Translations under genes and position numbers: made by a program | Shown: piece by piece, positions 20,682 through 32,507 of the stretch | How the letters are laid out: each line of letters opens with the position of its first letter | How positions within the stretch are numbered: the stretch's first letter is position 1 | Notes under the pieces: generated by a model | Told to the model about the DNA's origin: nothing | What the model saw: the letters and a program-made list of their open reading frames with translations, nothing else | Database searches by the model: none | NCBI RefSeq assembly: GCF_036785885.1 | Contig: NC_092329.1 | Location: 15,828,449-15,892,448 of the forward strand | From: Coffea arabica | Taxonomy: Eukaryota > Streptophyta > Magnoliopsida > Gentianales > Rubiaceae | Length of the DNA: 64,000 bases | Direction: 5' to 3'

Positions 20682-22345
20682 TTCTCTGATAACTGTTAGG
20701 ATCTTGAGTCCGATATGGTTCTTCGCCCATCTCTCTCCAGCCGTGATGATCTTGTGTGTTTGCTTGGCATCTTCATAAATGAGATGACAGAGAGTTCAAC
20801 CGATGAATTCACATTGAATGACGACCAACTCCTTATCTTTGAACCGCTTGAATGCTAGCGTTGGGTGGGGTAGTGGGTGGGCCATAAAAATTTTCGTTCC
20901 AATCTTCAATTAAATAATAAAAAAAAGACCAAAGGTCGGCATTACTAAATTTTCAGAAAATAAAGTGCCATTATTTTTTCTTACTGAAATATTAGACTGC
21001 AAGCCTCTAAACAAAAAGAAAAAAAAAAAGGCAACCAAATGAATCTTGTCCAAAACAAAATGAAAAAAAAAAGTTGTATATTTTCATTTCACCCACAAAA
21101 AAGCAACGTCTATCAAAACTATTTCCCAGTTACAACTTATAGCCTGTTGTCTGTCACGGACATATATAGCAGTATACCCAGACCAATGGCACTTAGCAGC
21201 ATTTCTTTTTCGATAAGAATATGAAGAGTTGGATTAAGGAATCATCTCAACTTAAAATCACATTGTGCTTTAAATTTAAGTAGCTTCCTTTAAAATATTG
21301 GAAGGAAACGGAAAAAAAAGGGGAAGAAAAAGGCAGTATGTGCTTTAGTATATGTGCATATATGATGATGGTTAGGAGCAAAGCAACTTCAAGCGTAACA
21401 ATAATATCTTTGAATTATATTACAGCCGCTACAGTTATCTATTTATGTTTACATATTTATACTGTTTAAAGTGAAGGAATTCCAGAGAGACATATTAGAT
21501 TTTCTTTTTGTATAACCTTCACTATGAAGTTTATAAACTATAATGCTTTATTTTCAAACATTTTTTCAAAACAATTCTAATCTAATTTGCATCTCTTTTT
21601 ATTCTAAAACTATCAATATCACTATTTAAAATGCAATGGACCAAAATGGTCTAAATTCGAAATGTGGGACCAAAAGTGTAAAGTCAAAGTTATTATGGCA
21701 ATTTGACTTTCACCTTTGGTCATTGTTGATTTTGTGTCAATTGTTCTAAATATGCCTAAATTTCGAAAATTAGGGAATCAAATTTATTTTGGTTGAAGCA
21801 TTAAAGATCAGTTTAACACACGAGTAAAACATTAGGATTAAAACTATATTTTTCCCTTTCTTTTGCAATGCATTCAACTTTTGCAAGTCAACTGAAGCAA
21901 AAAACTCACGGTTGTCAAGCACCACGTCTATCCCTAGCCTCTGTACATGGGTAAATGATTATTTTGCAAGAGGTTGTGTGTTAATCACAAAAATCACCAA
22001 ATCCAAGAAATTAATGAATCCAAAAAGCCTGTAAAACATCATATTAGAATCAATTGCAGAAGAGATATTTTCAAAAAAAGAAAAAGAAAGAAAATATGAA
22101 AAAGACAAAGGATGTTAAAAACATGAACAAGTCAGTGACGCAGCTCAAAAATCTTGATATTCGGGCAACGCTTTATTAAACTATGTGCTTTGGAAAACTT
22201 TTTATTGTTTTTTTATATCTCACAGTAGTAGTTTTCTTTGTAAAAAAAAATTCAAGTCCAACTGCATTTACCGTTTTCAAGTCGTTCACAATTTCTACTT
22301 CATTTCTTGACTAATCCAGTTGTGTTTATCTTGTTGGGTTGGTGC

Positions 22346-22377
<32 letters not shown>

Positions 22378-22584
22378 TTGTGAGGGAGGGTGAGATTTAA
22401 GAAACTGGAAGGAAGAAGGAAAATTAAAATTTAAGAGATTTTTAAGGTTTTGAATTTCAAACTTAGCTATTAGACTAATATGGTAATATAGCAAAACAGA
22501 TTATATCTAACCTCCAATTCGACAGAACAATGTTGAAATTTGACATGGTATATCATTGGCCTCTTTTCGAGTTTCAAAAATTAC
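20682..22584. other. Intergenic, upstream of DC1 gene 1; no gene seen
   Basis: About 45 bp upstream of the DC1 start match gene 2's upstream sequence (AACTGTTAGGATCTTGAGTC), then similarity stops near 20724. Beyond that is AT-rich sequence with poly-A runs near 20925 and 21023 and a CT microsatellite at 22353-22378. Short open runs carry no motif. Confidence 0.6.
22353..22378. repeat. (CT)n microsatellite
   Basis: About 13 uninterrupted CT units follow TTTTTTC. No linked gene is apparent. Confidence 0.9.
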
Positions 22585-22657
22585 ACTAGCGTTAATACTG
22601 CACAGGTTTCGACAACCTGTCAATTTTTGACGCTGTTGCCGGGGACTAGCGTTAATA
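22585..22657. repeat. 13-bp direct repeat flanking the 5' LTR stub and primer site
   Basis: ACTAGCGTTAATA occurs at 22585-22597 and again at 22645-22657, exactly 60 bp apart. The second copy belongs to the element's leader (compare element B: GGTGTTAGTATTTG). The first sits where LTR sequence should be, so it is a copy made during a rearrangement. Confidence 0.85.
22628..22645 (+). other. Primer-binding site of element A
   Basis: TGACGCTGTTGCCGGGGA follows the LTR end by five bases. It matches the usual TGGCGCCGTTGCCGGGGA site, complementary to a tRNA-Asp 3' end, except for a G-to-A and a C-to-T change. Element B has a less altered version. Confidence 0.8.
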
Positions 22658-22711
22658 TTTGTTTGTTTTTAAGTTCATTTTTGTTCTAATTCTTTGGTAT
22701 TTTTCGAGTGT

Positions 22712-24474
22712 ATGTCTCGTTCTTCTCGTACAGGTGAATTAATTTTTAACTCCGAGGTAGAGAAGACTACGCGTAGAACAAGAAAAGAGACCAGACAACT
22801 CAGAGAAGAGCACTTAAGTGCTGCATCTCAGAGACTTGAGTCAGAAGTTGAACCAACAAATTTGTTTGGTGACACTTCGAGTGACTCGGAGCAAGAAGAA
22901 GTCACTATGGCTAATGCACGCACATTAAGGGAGTTGGCTGCTCCTGATTTAACTCAGCATCCTTTATGCATTACTTTTCCGGGTTTGAGTGATAACACTT
23001 CATTTGAATTAAAATCTGGGCTAATTCATCTTTTGCCATCTTTTCATGGGTTACCAGGTGAGGAGCCTTATAAGCATTTGCAGGAGTTTGATATCATATA
23101 CAACACTATGAAGCCTTCGGGAATCATAGAAGAGCAGATAAAAATGAGGGCATTCCCTTTCTCCATGAAGAACTCTGCAAAAGACTGGCTGTACTACCTA
23201 CCACCAAGTAACATCACCACATGGGACTAGTTGAAGAAAAAATTTTTAGATAAATATTTTCCTGCGTCCAGAGTTGCAAGTCTAAGGAAAGAAATTTACG
23301 GTATCAAACAGCATCCAGGGGAGTCGCTCTATGATTATTGGGAGCGATTCAAGAAATTGTGCATCAAGTGTCCCCAGCATCAAATAAATGAGCAGTTACT
23401 CATACAATATTTTTACGATGGGCTACTTTTCAGAGACAGGAGCATAATTGATGTTGCGAGTGGAGGGGTACTGGTGAACAAGACTCCTCGAGCAGCATAG
23501 GAACTAATTGAGAGAATGACTGAGAATTCGCAACAGTTTGGCACGAGGGAGGACGTCCTGATATGCAAGGTGAATGAAGTAGAGACATCCTCTATCCAAT
23601 AGCAGCTGACTGAATTGATTTCTTTTGTTAGGCAACTAGTTATAGGAAATACATCTCAGACTAAGGTGTGCGGGATTTGTACGGGTATGGGTCATTCTAC
23701 GAAGATGTGCCCAATGATTCAAAAGAAAAGTGCAGAGCAAGTAAACATGGCTGGTCACGAGCCTGCGCAAGAAAAGCCTATGACCCGTACTCGAATACGT
23801 ATAACCCGCGTCGGAGGAACTATCCCAACCTCAGCTATGAAGGGAACAGGCAGTCTAACTTTGTACCAAATAGACAACAAGAGTACCAGCAGCAGTACCA
23901 ACCCCGACCACCTCCGCCACCGAACTCTAGTCCATCTTTGGAGGAGATGATGAAACAATTGATAGCGACCATCATGCAACATCAACAAAAGACGGACTCC
24001 GAACTGCATAACATAAGGAATCAAATGAGCCAGATACAATCCATGTAAAATCAGATGAATCAAATGGCCATAACAATCAATCGTTTGGAGTCCCAAGTCC
24101 AAGATAAATTGCCATCTCAGCCTGAGTTAAACCTAAAGAACGTAAGCGCGATAACCCTAAAGAGCGGGAAGGAAATCCAAGGACCCGAACCTGTGATCCC
24201 AAAGGACAAGGATGAGGAAAAAATCGAGAACGAGTTTGAGAAGAAGGACGGCAATGGCATAAATCCAAAGGTACTCCCCGACCCAGTCATTACAGTTAAA
24301 ATTAACCCGCCCCCCTTTCCTATCAGGTTAAAAAAATCGAAGAAACAGGATAAGGATAAGGAGATCTTGGAGATGTTCCGCAAGGTGGAGATCAACATCT
24401 CCCTGTTAGAGGCCATCAAACAAGTACCGAAATACGTAAAATTTTTGAGAGACATATGTGTCAACCGAAGGTAA
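22712..24474 (+). pseudogene. gag of element A (capsid/nucleocapsid), broken
   Basis: Start at ATG 22712 (MSRSSRTGEL), which matches the only start in element B. Capsid-like region around LLPSFHGLPGEEPYKHL and FPFSMKNSAKDWLYYLPP. Nucleocapsid zinc knuckle CGICTGMGHSTKMCP (C-x2-C-x4-H-x4-C) near 23670-23715. Stops: TAG at 23228, TAG at 23498 (TGG in element B), TAG at 23600 (CAG in B) and TAA at 24046 (CAA in B). A frameshift occurs near 23775. Downstream, KEIQGPEPVIPKDKDEEK is the charged linker before protease. In the living element this was one continuous gag-pol frame. Confidence 0.9.
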
Positions 24475-24498
24475 GTAAGGGGAGATGAAAGGGTCATT

Positions 24499-25353
24499 AT
24501 GGGAGAGAACGTGTCCGCGGTCCTGCAGAGAAAACTCCAACCAAAGTGCGGGAACCTAAATATGTTTACTATCCCCTGTAGGATAGGCAACACTTTGATT
24601 AGGAAGGCCATGTTGGATATGGGAGCCTCAATTAATGTCATGTCTAAATCTATTTATACATCTCTACACCTAGGTCCATTGAAAGAAACTGAAATAATCA
24701 TTCAATTAATTGACCGAACTAATGCATATCCTGATGGATTGGTTGAAGATGTGTTGGTAAAAATTAATGATTTGGTATTCCCTACTGACTTTTATGTACT
24801 TGATATGGATGATGATCACTCCCCCGATCCCTCACCTTTGCTATTAGGTAGACCTTTTTTGAGTACAGTACACACGAAAATTAATGTTAATAAGGGCACA
24901 TTATTCATGGAATTTGATGAAAAAATTATGCATTTTAATATCTTTGATATTATGAAATATCCTTCAAACTCTAATTTCAACTCTATTTTTTCTGTGAGTG
25001 CTATTGATCCTGCAGTGCATGAAGTGTTTGAAACTATAGACAGGGATGAGTTGGAGGTTGCTTTAACCAAGCACCTCGAGTTGGAGACAACTCCTGAGGT
25101 GGAGTGGGGTGAAGATTTGAAATGCACAATAGGAGCTTACACTCGTTGCCAACCACAACGAAAAGGTATTAAGTTTCACCCATCTTCATTCCTGAACCTC
25201 ACCAAGGGTATTACTATTTGTGGTGCAGGCACCTGTGTTGGAGTTGAAACCCATGCCGAAGCACTTGAAATATATGTATTTGGGCGACAACGAAACACTA
25301 CCGGTGATTATATCAGCTGCAATCCGGAAACCCAAGAGGAGAAGCTGATTTGA
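24499..25353 (+). pseudogene. Aspartic protease region of element A pol
   Basis: The motif LDMGASINVM (DLGAS in element B) is the catalytic flap of the retropepsin. LLLGRPFLST, about 75 residues later, is the matching C-terminal signature. The 284-codon run is open, but it is only part of the gag-pol frame and ends at a TGA before RT. It would cut the polyprotein into gag and pol units. Confidence 0.85.
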
Positions 25354-26964
25354 ATCCTTAGAGAGTATAAAGAGGCGATAGGGTGGACCATCACCGATAT
25401 TAATGGAATCAGCCCCTCCATCTGTATGCACCGGATTAGGTTGGAAGAGGATGCCAAACCCGTATGGCAATGTCAAAGGAGGCTCAACCCCCTCATGATG
25501 GAAGTGGTGAAAAAAGAAATTTTGAAGTTGCTCGAGGTGGGAATGATTTTCGCGATATTGGATAGTCCATGGGTGAACTCGGTCCAGGTAGTCCCAAAGA
25601 AGGCAGGAGTGACAGTGGAGGCTAACCAAATGGGTGAGCTCGTACCAGTGCGCAAACCCACTGGATAGAGGCTGTGTATTGACTACCGTAGGCTGAACAC
25701 CGTTACCAAAAAAGACTATTTTCCTCTTCCTTTCATTGACCAAATGGTTGAACATTTAGTTTGTAAAGCTTACTATTGCTTTTTGGATAGATTTTCAGGA
25801 TATTTTTAAATAGCAATTGTACCGGAGGATCAAGAGAAGACGGCCTTCACGTGCCCATTCGGGACTTTCACATATAGACGAATGCCATTCGGGTTGTACA
25901 ATGCACCTGTAACTTTTCAGAGATGTATGGTAAGCATCTTTTCTGAATATGTTGAGAAAATAATTAAGATTTTCATGTATGATTTCAGTGTGTATGGTGA
26001 TAGTTTTGATAAATATCTAGATAACCTGGGATTGATCTTGTTAAGATGTATAGAAACTAATCTCGTGCTTAATTGGAAAAAATGTCATTTTATGGTTGAA
26101 CATGGGATAGTTCTGGGTCATATTGTGTCTTCTAAAGATATCGAAGTTGACAGGGCGAAAATAGATATTATATCTGTTTTACCTTACTCCACGAGAGTGC
26201 GGGAGGTACGCTCTTTTCTTGGACACGCAGGTTTTTATCGAAAGTTCATCAAGAATTTTTTGAAAATTGGAGCCCCGTTATTCCAACTTTTACAAAAAAA
26301 TGTGGCTTTCGAATTTGATAACAAGTGTGAGTGAGCCTTTGACAAATTGAAGGAGCTATTGACCTCGCCACCTATCATTCAACCCCGTGACTAGAATTTA
26401 CCATTTGAGATCATGTGCGATGCCAGTGATCATGCTGTAGGGGTTGTATTGGGGTAAAGAGTAGGAAAGGCAGCTCACGTTATTTACTATGCATTCCGAC
26501 CTTTGAATGGAGCCCAATTGAATTACTCTACCACTGAGAAGGAGTTTCTCGCTGTTATTTTTGCCTTAGAAAAGTTTAGGTCATATTTATTGGGTGCTAA
26601 AATTATTGTATTTTCTGATCATGCAGCTCTAAGATTCCTAATGACCAAAAAAGATGCAAAGTCGAGGCTCATAAGGTGGATATTGCTCCTGCTAGAATTC
26701 GACCTGGAGATAAGGGATAAGAGAGGCTCAGAGAATCTAGTAGCCGACCATTTGAGTCGTATACCCATTGGAAAGGAAAATGAGCCAATGAATGATGCAT
26801 TCCCTGAAGAACATTTATTTTTCCTAAATTATCAATTGCCTTGGTATGCCGATTTAGTCAATTATCTAGTAATAGGTAATTTTCCTGCATGTAGGCAAAA
26901 ATCGAAAAGGGATAAATTGAAGAGCGATACCAAGTACTTCATCTGGGATGACCCGTACTTGTAG
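25354..26964 (+). pseudogene. Reverse transcriptase and RNase H of element A, inactivated
   Basis: RT blocks are readable: IRLEEDAKPV, RLCIDYRRLN, FTCPFGTFTYRRMPFGLYNAP, then FMYDFSVYG in place of FMDDFSVYG. The first catalytic aspartate is thus tyrosine, and this RT is dead independently of the stops. RNase H follows with [20 protein letters not shown] and [10 protein letters not shown]. Stops lie at 25666 (TGG in B), 25807 (CAA in B), 26332, 26392, 26455 (CAA in B) and 26962 (TGG in B). Confidence 0.9.
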
Positions 26965-28133
26965 AAGAGGTGCGCTGATCAAGTGATGAGACGATGTGTA
27001 AGTGAGGTGAATTTCAATTAATTTTAATTTTTTGTCATACTTTTGCCTGTGAAGGTCATTTTAGACCCAAGAGAACTGCTCATAAGGTATTAGAAAGTGG
27101 ATTTTATTGGCTTTCTTTGTTTAAAGATGCGTATGTATTTTGTAAGTCGTGTGATCGCTGTCAAAGGATAGGTAATATAGCCCGTAAAGATCATATGCCC
27201 CAAGTCCCGTTGATTTTTGTCGAAATTTTTTATGTTTGGGGTATAGATTTCATGGGGTCTTTTCCTACTTCATTTGGTTTTATATATATTTTGTTGGCCG
27301 TCGATTATGTGTCTAAATGGATGGAGGCTAAGGCCACTTGGACTAATGATTTGAAAGTAGTCGCAAATTTTATCAGATCTAATATTTTTGTGCGTTTTGG
27401 GATGCCAAAGGCAATTGTTAGTGACAGAGGGACGCATTTCTGTAATAAGACCATAGCTGTGTTGTTTCGCAAATACGGTGTACTTCACAGGGTCTCAACA
27501 TCGTACCACCCGCAGACCAATGTTCAAGCGGAGGTATCGAATCAGGAAATTAAATCTATTTTAAAGAAAATGGTGCGACCCGATAGGAAGGACTGGAGTC
27601 AACAGTTGGAAGATGCGCTTTGGACCTATCGAACGGCGTACAAAACCCCCATAGAAATGTCACCTTATAGATTGGTATTCGGGAAGCCGTGTCACCTTCC
27701 AGTGGATTTCGAGCACAAGACTTTTTGGGCTATTAAACAGTGTAACATGAACCTAAAAGAAGCCGGTGGCCAACGGAAGTTGGATCTGCAAGAATTGGAG
27801 GAGATCCGGAATAAAGCATACTAGAATGCACTAATTTACAAGGAGAGGAGTCGAACATTTCATGATCAACAAATCTCTAGAAAAACCTTTGAAGTTGGTC
27901 AGAAGGTCCTCCTGTATCAATCCAGGCTCAAGCTCTTCTCAGGTAAGCTACATTCCCGTTGGATTGGACCTTGTATTGTTACTCACGTGTTTCCATATGG
28001 TGCAGTTGAAATCCAGAGTGCTAAGACGGACAACAAGTTTGTGGTGAATGGACACCATCTATAACATTATTACGAAGGTTTTTAAAGTGGAGAAATGGAG
28101 ACGATAAGTTTAGATGCACCAACGTGTCCTAAT
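26965..28133 (+). pseudogene. Integrase with GPY/F-type C-terminus, element A
   Basis: The zinc-binding region (CKSCDRCQR) precedes the catalytic core, with [15 protein letters not shown] and the third acidic residue in [10 protein letters not shown]. The core run 27117-27824 is open. A one-base shift near 27010 separates it from RNase H, and a TAG at 27822 precedes the C-terminal module ([19 protein letters not shown]). TAA codons near 28061 and 28084 correspond to CAA in element B. It would insert the cDNA into the chromosome. Confidence 0.88.
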
Positions 28134-28800
28134 TAGCGACACTTTGTCATGTCTAGCTAAAAACATTAAAGAAAGGCGCTCATTGGGAGGTAACCCAATT
28201 TCTTTTAGTCATTTGAGTCGATTTTGTTTGATAGTTAAAATATGTGTTCCTTGAGTTTGACTGATTTCTGGCTTTAATTTTCATTTTTTTTATGATTTGT
28301 AGGTGTCTCTCTGACTTGATGCGCACGCGTCATGTCGTATGGAGAGCTCATGGTCAAAAGGGTTTCCACCCTCATGACGCGCCCGCATCATATCGTATGA
28401 AGAGCTCATGGTCAGAAGGGTTCTTGCCCTTTTGACTCGCCCACGTCACGTTCGCGGGAAAGGTAAGTATTCAAATCTCGGGAGCAGTGTTCAATTTTCG
28501 GTTAGTCTCTAATTTTGAATTTCAAAGATGAGTTTCGTAATAATAATAATATTCAAAAATAATAATAATAATAATATTCAAAAATAAAAATATCTAAAAA
28601 ATAAAGTACAAAAATATTAACCGTAGTTAGGATTCTTAAAATACATAAATAAATAATATAAAAAAAAAGCGAATTCTCTTTTAACCGTAGGTAGGATTCT
28701 TACAATATAAAAAAAAAACATTTCTATTTCTTTCTTTCTTTCTTTCTTTTTTCCTTTCTTTCTTTCCTTTCTTCTTCTTTCTTTCTTTCTTCTCCCTTGT
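28134..28800 (+). other. Post-pol spacer of element A with hairpin repeats and microsatellites
   Basis: After pol comes a conserved phrase, GCGCTCATTGGGAGGTAACCC, then a roughly 70-bp unit repeated at 28311-28460 whose core GGTCAGAAGGGTTCTTGCCC is part of a stem-loop. It is followed by (TAA)n at 28540-28585 and (CTTT)n at 28730-28800. No gene. Confidence 0.6.
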
Positions 28801-28809
28801 TTCTTCTCT

Positions 28810-29290
28810 TATTCGACCGAAATTCTTGTCTGTCGCCGCCCACAGCTGACGCCACCAGCTCCGCCTCCTTTCTCTCGTCTTCGCAACCCCAACCTCGCGG
28901 ATCTCTCTCTCCCATCTATCTACTGCGCGCTCACCCCCACCTCCTCGCACGCCGCTCGCTGCTCCGCGTGTCGCCGCTACCATTGGCGAGCAACTCGCCA
29001 CAGCGCTGACAACCGCAGCCATCCTCGTGTCTTTCTCGCAGCCGCGGCAGCCTAGCTCGTCGCAGCGCCGGCGCCGCCTACACCGCGCGCCACTAGTATG
29101 TCTTCTCGCCTCCGCCAGTGACGACCGTCGCTCGCGCCGCCCTGCTCACCACTCCTGCTCCACAGCGTGCGCCACCGCTGCTCCCCCACCTAGCTCGCTT
29201 CCACCACCGCAGCTCCTACCAGTACCTCCCTCGCGGCCCTTTTTCTCTCGCTCGCCGCCAACGCTAACTACACGCCGCTACCCCTTTTGT
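28810..29290 (+). other. GC-rich island inside element A
   Basis: A stretch rich in CGCC and CTCGC repeats, sharply different from the AT-rich DNA on either side. Open runs exist in several frames (28797-29009, 29027-29293) and give S/P/R-rich peptides of biased composition without a domain. Element B has a comparable but diverged GC-rich block at 38294-38960. It could be a leader or promoter region for the third ORF, or captured host DNA. Confidence 0.5.
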
Positions 29291-30109
29291 TAGCTGCCAC
29301 CCATTTCACCTTCTTTCCCTATCGACCAGTGGAGGTATTTGTAACTTAGTCCTCAATTGTTGGCAGTGTTAGTTGTTATTTTGGTTTACCGGTGACTTGG
29401 TATTGGTCGTCTGTGATTTCTCTTCCATTATTTGCTACACCAGTGGTACTGGTGGAGTAACTGGACCTCAATTTGGTACCTCTATTTGGTTGGTTAAGTT
29501 ATTATTGTCCAATATCTAAGTTGTCATCATTGAAATTGCTGATTTTGAGTTAAGACTTTAACTGGCCAATTGGAGCCATTTCTTGAGATTTTGGGTGAGC
29601 TGAAATACTGCAATTGTTTGTTGAATTGGGAGGCTTCTGTGCCATTTACATTTGCTTATTCCAATTGGGTGCATCTACTTGAATTGCTTGAATATTCTAC
29701 TTGAATTGCTACGGAAATTGTTGAGGTTTCTTTTGGGATTTTGGTTGAGTTAATTCTGATATTGCCTATTGAATTGGGATCCTGTGCCGCTTGATTTACT
29801 TTGTAAGGTTGGTCTTATCTAATTGCATTGTTGGGGGTCTTCTGGCTGATGACTTAAATTGTTGGTTCGGAGGAACATTGTCTGTGCTTGTGGTCTACTC
29901 CATTGTGCAAGTCGTTGCCCCGTTTACGGACTTCTGTGTTTCTTGGGTTGGTTATTGACCCCAGTGGATTGGGGACACTTGCTGGAATTCTTCGGTTTGC
30001 TATTGATTGGGTTACTACTTAGAGACTATTGCTTTCTTCGGAATTCTTCTTTTGCTAATTGCATCTACTGGTTTCTATACTTGTTGGAGCCTCTGTTGAT
30101 TGCTCATAA
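29291..30109 (+). other. Spacer before the third ORF of element A
   Basis: Moderately AT-rich, with many TTGAATTG-type repeats. The 92-codon run 29859-30137 is leucine-rich but unsupported by element B. I see no gene. Confidence 0.5.
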
Positions 30110-31440
30110 CCATGGTCAGACCAAAATCATCCTCTAGATCTAGAGCCTATCAATCTCAGCCCTCACCCCAACCTTCCATTCCGGTAAACACACCTGCCAA
30201 CCAACCCTCCTCTTCCGGTGTCCGAACTCGCTTAGGTTGGGGTAAGGGGTGCTCATGTAAATGCCCCCGCTCACTTTGGGGGGCATTTGAATTTCACTAG
30301 ACCTGCTGATCAGTAGAGATACGCCAAGGTGTGTGAGTGGCGTATCATACCCTGCAAATCTTGTGAGAAACTTGCTATGGATGCCCTAGGTATACGAGAG
30401 GAGATTGAGCAGATGTTTACAGCCATCGGGTGGCGCCCGTATCTTGATATCTTCTGCCCCGCTTTAGACGAGCTGATTCGGGAGTTTTACTCCATCTTTG
30501 AGTTTGAGTTGCCTGCGAGGTACACCGTTGACGCCCCAAATGTCATTCATTTCCATCAAATGGATCGGGAGTTCAATTTCTCCATTACCCAATTTAATCT
30601 GGCATTTGGATTCATTACTCGAGAGTATGCTGAGACAAGGGATTATTCTGAGAGTGCCTGTGATTACGTACAATCATTTCTCTCCCGCTACCACAATGTG
30701 TGGGGGGACATGTCCGTCAATCAGCACCGCTACGACCCTTCTAGATCTAGGAGCTCCTTTCTTAAGGAACCTAGCGCCCGATATGTTCAGCGATTCTTAG
30801 CCTACAGCTACTTAGGTCGCAAGGACAGCTCCGATATACTCTCTCGACCTGGTTCTTCTTCGTCTGGAGTATGAAAAATAATATTAAGGTCAACTTGGGG
30901 TAGTGGTTGGCTGCACAGTTCAAAACTATTTTGGACAAAAAGAATAAACCCCTGATCCTCGAGTCCTACATCGCCCACTTGGCGACACAGTTGGGAGTTC
31001 TTAATTTGGAGACCACGACCTATATTTGGCTTTCGAGATGGAGTTCCTGGACGTGGACTGCTTAGAGAATATGGAAGTCGTCAAGCTCCTACCCAATGGT
31101 TTCTACCAATTTATCCCTCCGGGACCGGTTCGAGCTCCGAGCACGCACCCTTCGACCCACGCACCCTTCGACACATGCGGGGCCCTCTTCATTTCTTGGG
31201 TCGGCCGAGGACACTGCTGGACCCTCCTTCTCTGCGCCACCTCCAACCCTTGGGGCTGCTGAATGACACCAACTCCGGACGCAAGTCCAGAATCTAGAGG
31301 CTCTATGCTCAACATCGACGCCAATGTGGCTGGCATGGCGCAGAATTTGGCGCAATTTATGCATCATGCGAGTCTTGCTTCTCCATGTCCGCCTCGCCCA
31401 CCACTTTGACCCAACTTCAGGGGAGTTCTGTTGCCCTTTC
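30110..31440 (+). pseudogene. Third ORF of element A (Athila ORF-type, env position), broken
   Basis: Opens MVRPKSSSRSRA at 30112, and the frame is then broken. The best-preserved part (30329-30874) has RRIIPCKSCEKLA-like sequence, WRPYLDIFCPALDELIREFY, then YTVDAPNVIHFHQMDREF and NFSITQFNLAFGFITREYAE. This pattern matches the plant retrotransposon ORF long known from Athila, located where envelope genes sit in retroviruses. I see no signal peptide or convincing membrane segment, so an envelope role is not supported here. A second part (31026-31440) holds DCLENMEVVKLLPNGFYQF and a C-terminal MLNIDANVAGMAQNLAQFM. Element B carries the same gene at 36510-37682. Confidence 0.75.
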
Positions 31441-32507
31441 TCTCACTTTTACTGTTTGTTTGTCACATTGGGGACATGTGTCCTTTAGGTGTGGGGGGGG
31501 ATCAGTTGGGGTGCTAGTTTTAGTAGTTTTAAGTTTTAGGTGTTTTTCCTATATTTCTAGTTCGTTATTTGTCTATCTTTTGTTCATTTTCTTTCTTTTT
31601 TTTTGGTGCTTAGTTCTCATGTGAATACCAAGGTTTGATATTGGGTTATTGACTTTAAATCTACTCTTGCCAAGTTTTAATAATAAAAGTGTATCGAGTT
31701 AATGTGGTTGATTCTAAAACATCTCTTTGGTGAATATCGGTGACTGCTTGATTCTTTTGATTTCTTTGTTAACTTTTCTAGGCATAGAGAATGACTGTTG
31801 GCATTTTTCATGTTAATTGGTCCAATATTGACTCTAACTCTTCATGTTTGGCAATAATGAGGCTAGCTGTTCCTATTTTTATTTTTAGCGGTGTTCTTTT
31901 GCATTATTGTGTTATTTGGCTATGAATTAGGTTGACTGTACTCCACTAGTCATTACTACTAAGTAACTGGGGATTTTCATCAAAAGTTTCGATTATCGCG
32001 TCAAAAGGTAATAATTTCTATGAGTACATGGTCATATAACGATAGGAGCTGAATAACCGAACTTGTTTATCTGAAAAATGTCGCAGTTTGCGTCAAAAGG
32101 CTCCAATGGCTAGAGACTAAGTCTTTTGTGCTATTTAAAAAAAAGAGAAAAAATAAATAATAGAAAGCGTGAAAAAGAAAAAAAAAAGAAAAAAAGGTGT
32201 AAGTTATGTTAGTGTGTGATAGAGGTCAAGTTGCCGATTTATAGATTCAGTATGGAGATTTTGATTAATATTTGGACCATTTGCTGATAAATGTTGTGCG
32301 TCATTCATTTCTCTTAGATTAGTTAACTTGGAATTGAAGGAGTTTGTGATTTAAAAGCTAACCGAGGTGATGTTTATCGGATTTTGATCACTGATGCTTG
32401 ATATATGATTTTCTCTTGGTGTCTTGGCAATATGGTAGATGGAGCAATGGCCATTGTCAAATATTGGTGCTTGTTTACTGTTCTTATGATTGAGAGCAAG
32501 CATAGTT
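31441..32507 (+). other. 3' non-coding region of element A
   Basis: It contains a G-run (GGTGTGGGGGGGGATC, about 31488) like an internal polypurine tract, then about 1 kb of AT-rich sequence up to the true polypurine tract. In element B the matching region is deleted from the counterpart of about 31655. No gene. Confidence 0.6.

Noticed and set aside
22500..22597. Missing 3' end of the NBS-LRR gene on the left side of element A
   Set aside because: A short minus-strand open stretch exists, but it has no LRR pattern and no match to the expected duplication (CTCAA), so I do not link it to the gene.
28320..28460. Possible start of a GC-rich gene after integrase of element A
   Set aside because: It is a non-coding repeat with stem-loops, also present in element B. 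No frame is shared by both copies.
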